The translations under genes were made by a program, and so were the position numbers. A stretch of 64,000 bases of DNA, from positions 2,368,018 to 2,432,017 of the forward strand of contig NZ_CM001466.1 in the NCBI RefSeq assembly GCF_000231055.2. Direction: 5' to 3'. Positions within the stretch are counted from its first letter, which is position 1. Every line of letters starts with the position of its first letter. The notes under the pieces were generated by a model, which ran no database searches, had not been told where the DNA came from, and saw only the letters and a program-made list of their open reading frames with translations. Source of the stretch: Saccharomonospora azurea NA-128 (GTDB lineage: Bacteria > Actinomycetota > Actinomycetes > Mycobacteriales > Pseudonocardiaceae). Below are positions 49,015 through 57,629 of the stretch, piece by piece.

Positions 49015-49988
49015 CCGCCGCCCGCACCGCCGACGTCCGACGCCCACGTCGCGTCCTCGCGCTCCTGGCGGCCGTGACCCTGGCCGGTGCCGTGGCGTTC
49101 TGCGTCGTCGGGCTCACCGGCAACATCGAGTACGCGTTGGGCATCCGGCTGCGCAGGATCACCGCCATGGCGGTGGTCGGCGTGGCCATCGGCTACTCCA
49201 GCGTGCTGTTCCAGACCGTCACCAACAACCGCATCCTGACCCCGCAGATCATGGGGTTCGACTCGCTGTTCGTGCTGGTCCAGACGCTGATCGTGTACTT
49301 CGCGGGAGCGATCGCACTCAGCAGCGCCGACCCGAAGGCGCTCTTCCTCCTCCAGGCCGGGGTGATGGTCGCGTTCGCCTTCGCTTTGCACCGCTGGTTG
49401 TTCGACCGCAACAGCCGCGACCTCTACCTGCTCGTGCTCGTGGGCGTCATCTTCGGCACGCTGTTCGCCAGCCTGTCGTCGCTCGCGTCGAGGCTGATCA
49501 ACCCGAACGACTTCGTGGCGTTGCAGGACAGTCTCTTCGCGAGCTTCAACTCCGTCGACGAGAGCCTGCTCTGGTTCTCGGCGATCCTGCTCGTGCTGCT
49601 CTGCGGCCTCGGCACGCGGCTGTTCCGCAAGCTCGACGTCGTGGCGCTCGGCCGGGACACCGCGATCGGGCTGGGAGTGAACCACCGGTCGGTGGTCAAC
49701 CGCAGCCTGGTGATCGTCGCGGTGCTCGTGTCGGTGTCCACCGCGCTCGTCGGGCCCGTCACCTTCCTCGGCGTCCTCGTGGCGAACCTCGCCCGGCAAC
49801 TGACCCGCACGTTCCGCCACGCCGTCGTCGTCCCCGCCGCCTCGCTGCTCGCGGTGGCGACGCTGACGCTGGGCCAGCTCGTGCTGGAACAGATTCTCGG
49901 CACGGACACCGCCCTCAGCGTGGTCGTCAACTTCGGTGGCGGCCTCTACTTCATCGCCCTGCTCGTCCGGGAGTCCACACGACGATGA
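49011..49988 (+). CDS. FecCD-family iron ABC permease, second subunit
   Basis: 325 residues, about ten TM helices. LRRITAMAVVGVAIGYSSVLFQTVTNNRILTPQIMGFDSLF and GPVTFLGVLVANLARQL are family hallmarks. ATG overlaps the preceding TGA. Forms the importer with the subunit upstream and the ATPase downstream. Confidence 0.93.
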   Translation: MTAARTADVRRPRRVLALLAAVTLAGAVAFCVVGLTGNIEYALGIRLRRITAMAVVGVAIGYSSVLFQTVTNNRILTPQIMGFDSLFVLVQTLIVYFAGAIALSSADPKALFLLQAGVMVAFAFALHRWLFDRNSRDLYLLVLVGVIFGTLFASLSSLASRLINPNDFVALQDSLFASFNSVDESLLWFSAILLVLLCGLGTRLFRKLDVVALGRDTAIGLGVNHRSVVNRSLVIVAVLVSVSTALVGPVTFLGVLVANLARQLTRTFRHAVVVPAASLLAVATLTLGQLVLEQILGTDTALSVVVNFGGGLYFIALLVRESTRR

Positions 49989-50743
49989 TCGAGATCAACG
50001 GAGTCACCAAACGGTACGGCGAGACGACCGTCGTCGACGACGTGTCGCTGACCATCCCCTCCGGCGGCATCACGTCGGTGATCGGCGCCAACGGTGCGGG
50101 CAAGTCCACCCTGCTGTCCCTGATGAGCCGCCTGCTGAAGCCGGACGCGGGCTCGATCACCGTGGACGGTCTGGACGTCTCCACCACGCGCACGGAGGAG
50201 CTCGCCAAGCGCCTCGCCGTGCTGCGCCAGGAGAACCACACCGCCGTGCGCCTCACCGTGCGCGAACTCGTCTCGTTCGGACGGTTCCCCCACTCGGCAG
50301 GACGGCTGACCAGCACCGACCACGAGGTCATCGACGACGCGGTGGACTACTTCGAGCTCACCGCGTTCGCCGACCGCCCGCTCGACACCCTGTCCGGCGG
50401 GCAGCGGCAACGCGCCCACGTCGCGATGGTGCTGTGCCAGAGCACCGACTACGTGCTGCTCGACGAGCCGTTGAACAACCTGGACATGCGGCACTCGGTG
50501 CAGATCATGCGCCGGCTCCGCAGGATGGCCGACGACTACGGCAAGACCGTGGTGCTCGTGGTGCACGACATCAACTTCGCCGCGCGCTACTCCGACCGGG
50601 TCGTCGCCATGCGGGACGGCGCGTTGGTCGCACACGGTGGCGTCGCCGACGTCATGACTCCCGAGGTGCTCCACGCGGTGTTCGACCTCGACATCCCCGT
50701 GCACGACGTCGGCGGGCGCCGCATCGGCGACTTCTACGGCTGA
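49985..50743 (+). CDS. Iron-siderophore ABC ATPase
   Basis: FepC/FhuC-like ATPase of 252 residues. Walker A GANGAGKST, signature LSGGQRQRAHVAMVL, Walker B VLLDEPLNNLD, switch His VVHDINFAARYSDR. ATG overlaps the preceding stop. Last gene of the operon; convergent with the Ser/Thr kinase gene. Confidence 0.94.
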   Translation: MIEINGVTKRYGETTVVDDVSLTIPSGGITSVIGANGAGKSTLLSLMSRLLKPDAGSITVDGLDVSTTRTEELAKRLAVLRQENHTAVRLTVRELVSFGRFPHSAGRLTSTDHEVIDDAVDYFELTAFADRPLDTLSGGQRQRAHVAMVLCQSTDYVLLDEPLNNLDMRHSVQIMRRLRRMADDYGKTVVLVVHDINFAARYSDRVVAMRDGALVAHGGVADVMTPEVLHAVFDLDIPVHDVGGRRIGDFYG

Positions 50744-50754
50744 GCCTGCGGGCG

Positions 50755-52230
50755 TCAGCCGCCCGGCACGATCGGGATGGACGTCGGCGGAAGCTGGTTG
50801 CCGCCCGTGGTGTCGTCCGGGTCACCACCGTCGCCTCCCGGCCCGATCGGGATCGACGGGATCGGCGAGTTCTGAGTGGACGGGGCGGGATTGCCCTCGT
50901 TTCCTTCGTCGTCGTCACCGCCGGTCAACAGCACGACGGTGAGCACACCCGCACCGATTAGCACCACCGCGGCCAGTGCCCACACCCACCACGGCGTCGA
51001 GCTCTTCTTCGCGGGAGGCGGGCCGTACTGCTGCGGCGGCTGCGGATACCCGCCCGCTCCCGGCGGCATGGGCGAGCCGTGCGGTGGCGTGCCGTACGGC
51101 GAGGCCATCGGGTGCTGGTGCTGGCCCTGCATGGGCGCTCCGAAGGGCTGCTGGCCGGGGTGGGGCTGCTGCTGCGGCTGCTGTGGGTGCTGCTGCTGGG
51201 GATAGCCCGCCATCGATGGTTGCCCCTGCTGCTGCGGGGGTTGTCGCGGTGGCGGAGCGAACTGTCCGCCGCCCTGTTGTCCCTGCGGCGCGGCGGGACC
51301 GCCCCCTTGCTGAGCACCGAACGGCTGCACCGGTGTCCCCTCTCCCACTCGACCGTGTCCCTGTCGTGGCCTACCGGTTTCCCCGCCGTTCTTCAGCGCC
51401 TTGCGCGCCGCCGACACCAAGTCGACACAGTTCGCGTACCGCGCGTCCGGCGCCTTGGCCATGCCCTTGCGCACGACCTCGTCGACGGCGGCGGGCAGCG
51501 CGGGCACCGCCTGCGACACCGACGGCACGTCGCCGCCCAGATGCCCCTTGATCACCGTCTGCACGTCGCCCTTGAACGGGGGCTGTCCCGTCAAGCAGGC
51601 GAACAACATACAGGCCAGTGCGTACTGGTCGGTGCGGCCGTCCAACGGTTCGCCACGCAGGTGCTCGGGCGCGGCGTAGGTCGGCGACCCCAGGAAGTCG
51701 CCGCTGCGCGTCCGATGCCCGGTCGTACCCCGCCGGGTGAGCCCGAAGTCGGCGATGTAGACGTGTTCGCGCGCCGACTCCCGACTGGTGACGAGGACGT
51801 TCGCGGGCTTCACGTCCAGGTGGACGAGGCCGCGCTCGTGCAGTGTGTCGAGAGCGTCGGCGACCTGGTCGAGCAGACCCAACGCACGCTCGGGCTCCAT
51901 CGGGCTGCCCGAGATGAGACTCGCCAGGTCGGACCCGTCGACGAGCCGCATCGCGATGTAGAGCATCCCGTCGAGCTCGCCGAAGTCGTACAGCGGCACG
52001 ATGTTGGCGTGATCGATCGCCGAGGTGTTGCGCGCCTCGTCGACGAATCTCTCGCGGAACTCGGCGTCCGCACCGAGGTGCTCGCCGATCACCTTGAGCG
52101 CCACCTTGCGTCCCAGACGCACATCGGTGGCCCGGTACATCACGCTCATGCCACCTCGGCCGAGCACACCGTCGATGCGGTAGTTGCCCAGCCGCCGACC
52201 CGTCAGGTCAGCCGACTCCTCGCCTGCCAC
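50755..52230 (-). CDS. Membrane Ser/Thr protein kinase, PknB-like, non-RD
   Basis: 491 residues. Kinase domain about 16-275: G-loop GVLGRGGMSVMY, Lys in VALKVIG, catalytic loop HLDVKPANV (Leu where most have Arg, so a non-RD kinase), ADFGLTRRG, SPTYAAPEHL. Then a Gln/Pro/Gly-rich linker of about 115 residues, one TM helix (WWVWALAAVVLIGAGVLTVVLLTGG) and a short acidic, Pro-rich outer tail with no PASTA domain. GTG with TAGGCT 7 nt upstream, leaderless. Confidence 0.92.
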   Translation of the reverse strand: MAGEESADLTGRRLGNYRIDGVLGRGGMSVMYRATDVRLGRKVALKVIGEHLGADAEFRERFVDEARNTSAIDHANIVPLYDFGELDGMLYIAMRLVDGSDLASLISGSPMEPERALGLLDQVADALDTLHERGLVHLDVKPANVLVTSRESAREHVYIADFGLTRRGTTGHRTRSGDFLGSPTYAAPEHLRGEPLDGRTDQYALACMLFACLTGQPPFKGDVQTVIKGHLGGDVPSVSQAVPALPAAVDEVVRKGMAKAPDARYANCVDLVSAARKALKNGGETGRPRQGHGRVGEGTPVQPFGAQQGGGPAAPQGQQGGGQFAPPPRQPPQQQGQPSMAGYPQQQHPQQPQQQPHPGQQPFGAPMQGQHQHPMASPYGTPPHGSPMPPGAGGYPQPPQQYGPPPAKKSSTPWWVWALAAVVLIGAGVLTVVLLTGGDDDEGNEGNPAPSTQNSPIPSIPIGPGGDGGDPDDTTGGNQLPPTSIPIVPGG

Positions 52231-52314
52231 AGAGCGCAGCCTAACGTCTGCACCTCGGCCCCGGCGCCCGTGGCCGCGTCGGCGGAACCACTCGCTCCGG
52301 AGCCGAACGGCAGG

Positions 52315-52521
52315 CTACGAGACCTTACGGACGTCCGCGGCCTGGCTGCGGCCGTCCCGCCCGGCCGTGATCTCGAACTCCACCCGGTCGCCCTCGTCGA
52401 GGGTCCGGAAACCCTCCGCCTGGATGGCGGAGTAGTGTACGAACACATCGGGTCCCTCCGGGGACTCGATGAACCCGTAGCCCTTTTCCGCGTTGAACCA
52501 CTTGACCGTGCCGACAGCCAC
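52315..52521 (-). CDS. Cold-shock protein, short CspA type
   Basis: RNA chaperone of 68 residues. RNP1 KGYGFI and RNP2 VFVHYSAI are intact, unlike the long Csp at 3878. GTG with AGGAGG 6 nt upstream; a longer frame to 52620 has no support. The 5' region of about 180 nt before the next divergent or upstream gene may hold its leader. Confidence 0.94.
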   Translation of the reverse strand: MAVGTVKWFNAEKGYGFIESPEGPDVFVHYSAIQAEGFRTLDEGDRVEFEITAGRDGRSQAADVRKVS

Positions 52522-52699
52522 GGCGTCCTCCTCGTGCCAAATCAAACGCGGACAGTCGGTGCCTGCCGCGCTCCAAGCGACGATCACGCTACCCGAAGAA
52601 TGCGCTGGAGCAATGGGCAATTCGCGGTAAATACTCGCTGTGCACGGCGTCGTTACGTGGCCGTGGCGGCTGCTCGACGACCCCTGTCGGACGAGCGAC

Positions 52700-53293
52700 T
52701 CACCCGCTCGGTCTGGTCTGCACCAACACCGTGCCCGGCCCGGCGACGTCGAGTGCCAGCCCCTCGCCGGTCTTGATCGACTGTGGTTCCGCCGGATCGA
52801 GCGCCCGCAACCTCACCTGCACGGTGTCGGGATAGGCCAGCACGAACAACGGGTTGACGGTCACCACCTCGCCCGCCTTCAGCGTCAGGGCGTCCACCGG
52901 GCCACGGGACGCGAACACGAGCGGCCCCGTCCCGCTGTAGTGCTTGAGGAAACCGGAGTCGCCGCCGAAAAGGGTCTGGTGCGCGGGCCACGGGTGGTCG
53001 TGCCGGACGGTGGCCGGTCTGGACAGCACCGCGTTCGCGGCCACCGACCAGCCCAGCTGACCGCTCAGCTCCAGCGGGTACACGTCGCCCGGGTGCCGCG
53101 GGGCGAGGTCCATCCACCCACCCTGGGCGGGCGCCGTGAAGATCGCCGGGCCGCGCCCCTTGCCCTTGCGCGACCGCACCACCCCGAAACTGTGGGCCAG
53201 CACGGTGTCGGGGTGGGCCTCCACGGCCTCCCCTGCGGAGAGCACCACACGCGCCACCCCGAAGGCGGGTGTGTGCCGAGTGTTGACGCGCAT
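52700..53293 (-). CDS. AIM24-family protein, second of pair
   Basis: 197 residues, AIM24/DUF124 beta-sandwich. Start [26 protein letters not shown], then [21 protein letters not shown]. It is a paralogue of the neighbour at 53299, with which it shares length, fold and order of motifs (LFGGDSGF versus LFGGEGGF). Function unknown; homologues in bacteria are linked to envelope or stress. The ATG is 5 nt past the stop of the upstream copy, so the pair is one transcript. Confidence 0.85.
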   Translation of the reverse strand: MRVNTRHTPAFGVARVVLSAGEAVEAHPDTVLAHSFGVVRSRKGKGRGPAIFTAPAQGGWMDLAPRHPGDVYPLELSGQLGWSVAANAVLSRPATVRHDHPWPAHQTLFGGDSGFLKHYSGTGPLVFASRGPVDALTLKAGEVVTVNPLFVLAYPDTVQVRLRALDPAEPQSIKTGEGLALDVAGPGTVLVQTRPSG

Positions 53294-53298
53294 CGGGC

Positions 53299-53976
53299 CT
53301 ACCGGGAGGGCATCCGGGCGATCAACCAGGCCGCGAGCGCGTCCGGGTTGCGGGTCTGCGTGAGGACCTGACCCGGCCCCGCGAAGTCGAACACGAAACC
53401 CTCGCCGCTCTTCAGCGACTGGATGACGCCCTGCGAGACCTTGCGCAGCTGCGACTGCACCGTGTCGGCGTAGGCCACCACGTGTCCGGAGTCGATCGTC
53501 ACGTACTCGCCCGGCTGCAGGTTGACGACGTCGATGGCGCCGTAGCAGGACACCACCAGCTGGCCCTGCCCCTGCGCGTGCGTGAGGAAGCCGCCCTCGC
53601 CGCCGAACAGGTTCGAGAACCCGCCCCACTTCGTCTCCAGCTGGATGCCGTGCGAGTTCGCGAGCCACGACCCGCGCGTGACGCACCAGCCCTGGCGGCC
53701 GTCCATCTCGATCACCCGGACGTCGCCCGGCAGTCCGGCGGCGACGTCGACCCAACCGCCGTTGGGCGGAGCCGTGTAGGTCGACACGAACAGCGACTCG
53801 CCACCCAGAAAGGCCCGCCCGAGGCCCTTCATGACACCGCCCTGCGTGCTCGCCTGCATGTGCATCCCGTAGCTGGTCGCGAGCATCGCGCCGGCCTCCA
53901 CCTGGGCCGGCTCGTGCGGCGCGAGCAACAGCCTCGCGACGGCGAACGACGGCTGGTGGCGAATCTGTACCTGCAC
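53299..53976 (-). CDS. AIM24-family protein, first of pair
   Basis: 225 residues. MQVQIRHQPSFAVARLLLAPHEPAQVEAGAMLATSYGM is the classic AIM24 start; WGGFSNLFGGEGGFLTHAQGQGQLVVSCYGAI follows. It has about 25 more residues at the C-terminus than the second copy (NPDALAAWLIARMPSR). GTG at 53976 with GGGAGG 7 nt upstream. Divergent from moeA, 75 nt apart. Confidence 0.88.
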   Translation of the reverse strand: MQVQIRHQPSFAVARLLLAPHEPAQVEAGAMLATSYGMHMQASTQGGVMKGLGRAFLGGESLFVSTYTAPPNGGWVDVAAGLPGDVRVIEMDGRQGWCVTRGSWLANSHGIQLETKWGGFSNLFGGEGGFLTHAQGQGQLVVSCYGAIDVVNLQPGEYVTIDSGHVVAYADTVQSQLRKVSQGVIQSLKSGEGFVFDFAGPGQVLTQTRNPDALAAWLIARMPSR

Positions 53977-54051
53977 TGCGGCCTCCCCTGTCCGTGCAAC
54001 CTGCGCGCGGAGAAGTTTGGCACGAGGCCCCACGGCGGCGAGGATGGTCCG

Positions 54052-55260
54052 GTGATCTCTGTCGAAGAACACAAGGCGAGGGTCCGCGACGTGGTCGGCA
54101 CGCGGCCGGTGCTCAGGCGCGCGCTGGCCGACTGCACGGGCCTGGTGCTCGCCGAGGACATCACCGCGGGTGTGTCCCTGCCGCCGTTCGACAACTCCGC
54201 GATGGACGGTTACGCCGTGCGCGCGGTCGACGTCGCGGACGCCCGCGAGGGCTCCCCGGTGGAGCTTCCCGTCGCCGCCGACATCCCGGCTGGGCGCACC
54301 GACGTGCCCGCGCTGGAACCGGGGACGGCACACCGGATCATGACCGGCGCGCCGATGCCCGACGGCGCCGACAGCGTCGTCATGGTGGAACGCACCGACG
54401 GCGGCGTGGAGCGGGTGGCGATCTCCAGTGCCGTCTCCGAGGGCCTGCACGTGCGCCGCGCGGGCGAGGACGTCACGCCGGGCACCGTCGTGCTCCGCGC
54501 CGGGACCGTGCTGGGGCCCGCGCACCTCGGACTCGCCGCCGCCGTGGGCGTCGACCGGTTGCCGGTCTTCGAACCGCCCCGCGTGCTCGTGGTGTCCACC
54601 GGCACCGAGCTCGTGCACCCGCCCGCGCCCCTGCGGCACGGGCAGATCTACGAGTCCAACAGCGTGATGCTCGTGGCCGGGCTGAGGGACCTGGGCTGCC
54701 ACGTCGAGACCGTGCGCAGTGTCGCCGACGACGTCGCCCACTTCCGAGCCGCCGTGGAGCCGAAGCTGGCGGAGGTCGACCTCGTCGTGACCTCCGGCGG
54801 GGTCAGCGCGGGGGCGTACGAGGTCGTGAAGGACTCGCTCACCGACGCCGGTGTCACGTTCGGCAAGGTGGCCATGCAACCCGGCGGGCCGCAGGGGTGC
54901 GGGCGGTGGCACGGCGTGCCGGTCGTGACCCTGCCCGGCAACCCCGTGAGCGTGCTGGTGTCGTTCGAGGTCTTCGTGCGCCCGGCACTGCGGGCCGCGC
55001 TCGGGTACCCGGACGTGGAGCGGCCGCGGGTGAGGGCGCGCCTCACCGAGTCGATGACACCTCCGAAGGGCAAGCGGCAGTACCGCCGCGGCTACTACAC
55101 CCCCGGCGCCGAGGGCGCGGGCAACGGCGTGGTCGCCCCCAAGGGCGGCCCCGGGTCGCACCTGCTCGCCTCGTTCGCCCAGGCGAACTGCCTCATCGTC
55201 CTCGACGAGGAGACCACCGAGGTGCCGGAGGGCTCGCTCGTCGACGTCCTCCTCCTCTGA
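54052..55260 (+). CDS. moeA: Molybdopterin molybdenumtransferase
   Basis: Glp/MoeA type, 402 residues; inserts molybdenum into MPT-AMP. PPFDNSAMDGYAVRA, GTAHRIMTGAPMPDGADSVVMVE, VVTSGGVSAG and LPGNPVSVLVSFEVFVRP are the family landmarks. GTG at 54052 precedes ISVEEHKARV. In M. tuberculosis moeA2 also sits beside psd-pssA. It completes the set of cofactor genes, 34 kb from the moa operons. Repeat copy D follows. Confidence 0.92.
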   Translation: MISVEEHKARVRDVVGTRPVLRRALADCTGLVLAEDITAGVSLPPFDNSAMDGYAVRAVDVADAREGSPVELPVAADIPAGRTDVPALEPGTAHRIMTGAPMPDGADSVVMVERTDGGVERVAISSAVSEGLHVRRAGEDVTPGTVVLRAGTVLGPAHLGLAAAVGVDRLPVFEPPRVLVVSTGTELVHPPAPLRHGQIYESNSVMLVAGLRDLGCHVETVRSVADDVAHFRAAVEPKLAEVDLVVTSGGVSAGAYEVVKDSLTDAGVTFGKVAMQPGGPQGCGRWHGVPVVTLPGNPVSVLVSFEVFVRPALRAALGYPDVERPRVRARLTESMTPPKGKRQYRRGYYTPGAEGAGNGVVAPKGGPGSHLLASFAQANCLIVLDEETTEVPEGSLVDVLLL

Positions 55261-55264
55261 CCCC

Positions 55265-55375
55265 GTGTCCGCGCCCCACGCACGCGTGTCCGCAGTCTGT
55301 GCACGCGTGTTCGCATTCCCGGGACGGCCGGGCGTACGGGAAGTGCGAACATGCGTCGCCAGCTCGCGGACACGG
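55265..55375. repeat. 21-bp-periodic intergenic repeat, copy D
   Basis: Three inverted cores with last bases at 55272, 55293 and 55314, then TTCCCG. A second module in opposite direction begins GTACGGGAA (55334) with forward cores at 55345 and 55366. All intervals are 21 bp. The innermost arms read GTGTTCGCA and TGCGAACA, so both sides carry the same change away from the core and can still pair. Confidence 0.87.
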
Positions 55376-55438
55376 CGCGGGGCGTCTCGCTTATCACACC
55401 GTGCACACGCGCTCGCGGTCCGTGACGAGTGGCTGTTC

Positions 55439-55444
55439 TAGGCT
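55439..55444 (+). promoter_or_regulatory. -10 element of a leaderless promoter
   Basis: TAGGCT ends 8 nt before the ATG at 55453 and selects it over an in-frame start at 55429. Confidence 0.55.
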
Positions 55445-55452
55445 CGCGAGGC

Positions 55453-55716
55453 ATGGGCTTCTTCTCGTGGATCATCTTCGGCGCACTCGCGGGACTGGCC
55501 GCCGACCTGATCGTCGGGAGGGGACGCCGCCGCCATCGGGGCTGCGTGCTGAACGTGCTGGTGGGCGTGGTCGGCGCGACGCTCGGCGGGTTCCTCTACC
55601 GACTCGCCACGGGAGAGCGGAAGTCGTTCGAGTTCGATTTCCCGAGCTTCGGCGTGGCCGTACTCGGTGCCGTGGTGCTGCTCGCCGTGCTGCGCGTCCT
55701 GGAACGGAAACGATGA
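55453..55716 (+). CDS. GlsB/YeaQ/YmgE family membrane protein
   Basis: 87 residues, about three TM helices: FSWIIFGALAGLAADLIVGRG, VLNVLVGVVGATLGGFLY and VAVLGAVVLLAVLRVL. The Gly-rich pattern and basic loop GRRRHRG fit the transglycosylase-associated/GlsB stress family. Function unknown. Followed by 176 nt without a gene, then psd. Confidence 0.82.
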   Translation: MGFFSWIIFGALAGLAADLIVGRGRRRHRGCVLNVLVGVVGATLGGFLYRLATGERKSFEFDFPSFGVAVLGAVVLLAVLRVLERKR

Positions 55717-55892
55717 GGTCCACGCAGGACACGCACGCGCCGACCTCGTCCGTGCCACCCCTCGTAACGTTTTGCGCACACTTGGTGACGACGTCGCGGC
55801 GGCGTCCTACCATCGACGGTCCGCGGCCGGGTGGCGTACGACGTCGGGGGGCGGACGGCACCCGGCCCGTCCACTACGGGAAAATCGATGTC

Positions 55893-56576
55893 ATGAGCGC
55901 CAACTCGCTCGGCCATGCCGCGCGTCTCGTCCGTGAAACCCTTCCCCCCATGCACCCCGCGGGCCGCCCGTTCGTCGCGGGCGGAGCCGCGGCGACCCTG
56001 CTGCTGCGGAAACTGTCGCCGCGACTCGGCCTGCTGGCCGGCCTCGGCACTCTCGCGACGGCGGCCTTCTTCCGGGAGCCCCGCCGAGTCCCGCCGCTGC
56101 GCGACGACCTCGTGCTCTCGGCGGCCGACGGCCTGGTGTCGTTGATCGAGGAGGCGACCCCTCCGCCCGAGCTGGGCCTGCCCGACGAGCCGCTGACCCG
56201 CGTCAGCGTGTTCCTGTCCGTCTTCGACGTTCACGTCCAGCGAACACCCGTGCGCGGTACCGTCGAAAGAGTGGCCTATCGCCCCGGCAAGTTCCTCTCC
56301 GCCGATCTCGACAAGGCCAGCGAGGACAACGAGCGCAACTCGATGCTGTTGCGGATGGACGACGGGCGCCGGCTCGTGGTGACGCAGATCGCCGGGCTTG
56401 TGGCGCGGCGTATCGTCTGCGAGGTCGGTGAGGGCGATCACGTCGAGGCCGGCTCGACCTACGGGTTGATCCGGTTCGGCTCGCGGGTGGACACCTACCT
56501 GCCGCCCGGAAGCCGGGTGCTGGTCCGCAAGGGCCAGCGCACGATCGGCGGCGAGACCCCTCTCGCCGCGTTATGA
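55893..56576 (+). CDS. psd: Phosphatidylserine decarboxylase proenzyme
   Basis: 227 residues, short Psd form. Makes phosphatidylethanolamine. A hydrophobic helix lies near 30-60. The processing site is in IRFGSRVDTYLP: the chain is cut before Ser, which becomes the pyruvoyl group. Upstream, FLSVFDVHVQRTPVRG and ENERNSMLL are conserved. pssA follows at 19 nt, so the two steps from CDP-DAG to PE are one operon. Confidence 0.94.
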   Translation: MSANSLGHAARLVRETLPPMHPAGRPFVAGGAAATLLLRKLSPRLGLLAGLGTLATAAFFREPRRVPPLRDDLVLSAADGLVSLIEEATPPPELGLPDEPLTRVSVFLSVFDVHVQRTPVRGTVERVAYRPGKFLSADLDKASEDNERNSMLLRMDDGRRLVVTQIAGLVARRIVCEVGEGDHVEAGSTYGLIRFGSRVDTYLPPGSRVLVRKGQRTIGGETPLAAL

Positions 56577-56595
56577 CGTTGTGAAGGACTGATAC

Positions 56596-57582
56596 ATGTC
56601 CCGGACCACACCTGGTGTCCGGCTCCTGCCGAACGCGATCACCGTGCTGGCGCTGTGCGCGGGTTTGTCCGCCGTCCAGTTCGCTCTGAGCGGCCAGTAC
56701 GGTCTCGCGATCGGCGCCATCGGCCTCGCCGCCGTGCTGGACAGCCTGGACGGTCGGATCGCCCGCCTGCTCGACGCGACCTCGAAGATGGGGGCGGAGC
56801 TCGACTCCCTTTCGGACGCCATCTCGTTCGGTGTGGCTCCGGCGTTGGTGTTGTACGTGTGGCTCCCCGAGCCGGGCAAGTTCGGTTGGGTGGCCGCGCT
56901 CATCTTCGCCGTGTGCATGGTGCTGCGTCTGGCGCGGTTCAACACGCTGCTGGACGACGACGAACAACCGCCGTACGCGAGTGAGTTCTTCGTGGGTGTC
57001 CCCGCCCCGGCCGGTGGGCTCCTGGCTCTGCTGCCGATGATGGCGACGATCGAGTTCGGTCAGGGCTGGTGGTCGAGCGAGGTCCTGGTCTGGGTGTGGA
57101 CCGTGGCCATCTCGGCCCTGTGCATCAGCCGGATCCCCACGCTGTCGTTGAAGAAGTTGAAGGTCCCGGCCAGGGCCGTGGCGCCGCTGCTGGTCGTCGT
57201 GGGGCTCGCCGCGGCGGCCACGATCCAGTACCCGGTGGTCGTCCTGATGAGCGTGCTGCTGCTCTACCTGGCGCACGTGCCCTACGCGGCGCGGCGTTAC
57301 CAGTGGCTCGCCAAGCACCCGGAGGCCTGGGACGTGCCGGCGAAGGAGCGCAGGGCGATCCGCCGGAACCGCACGCAGCGCCGGCTCGGGCTGCGCAAGC
57401 CGCAGTTCCACAAGGTCGCCGGTGCGGCTCGTCGTGCGGTGAAGCGGCCCCGGGCCTCGACGGCGCACGTGCCGCGGGTGTACCCGCCGGAGCCGCTCGG
57501 ATCTCCCCGGAGCCGTGGCGACGAACGGGGTCCGCGCCGCCGCAACTGGCGCCGGATCGGACTGCGGCAGGGCCGGGACTGA
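56596..57582 (+). CDS. pssA: CDP-diacylglycerol-serine O-phosphatidyltransferase
   Basis: Integral membrane enzyme of 328 residues. CDP-alcohol motif DSLDGRIARLLDATSKMGAELDSLSD matches DGxxAR...GxxxDxxxD. About eight TM helices to residue 235, then a strongly basic cytoplasmic tail of 90 residues (KERRAIRRNRTQRRLG and later), longer than in E. coli-type or mycobacterial forms I know. ATG with GAAGGA upstream. Confidence 0.94.
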   Translation: MSRTTPGVRLLPNAITVLALCAGLSAVQFALSGQYGLAIGAIGLAAVLDSLDGRIARLLDATSKMGAELDSLSDAISFGVAPALVLYVWLPEPGKFGWVAALIFAVCMVLRLARFNTLLDDDEQPPYASEFFVGVPAPAGGLLALLPMMATIEFGQGWWSSEVLVWVWTVAISALCISRIPTLSLKKLKVPARAVAPLLVVVGLAAAATIQYPVVVLMSVLLLYLAHVPYAARRYQWLAKHPEAWDVPAKERRAIRRNRTQRRLGLRKPQFHKVAGAARRAVKRPRASTAHVPRVYPPEPLGSPRSRGDERGPRRRNWRRIGLRQGRD

Positions 57583-57617
57583 CGCCCGGCGGCCGCGAGA
57601 GTGATCGTCGGCGTGTC

Positions 57618-57623
57618 TAGAGT
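57618..57623 (+). promoter_or_regulatory. -10 element of a leaderless promoter
   Basis: TAGAGT ends 6 nt before the GTG of the AAA+ ATPase gene, so that gene can be transcribed apart from pssA. Confidence 0.55.
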
Positions 57624-57629
57624 GGTCGC

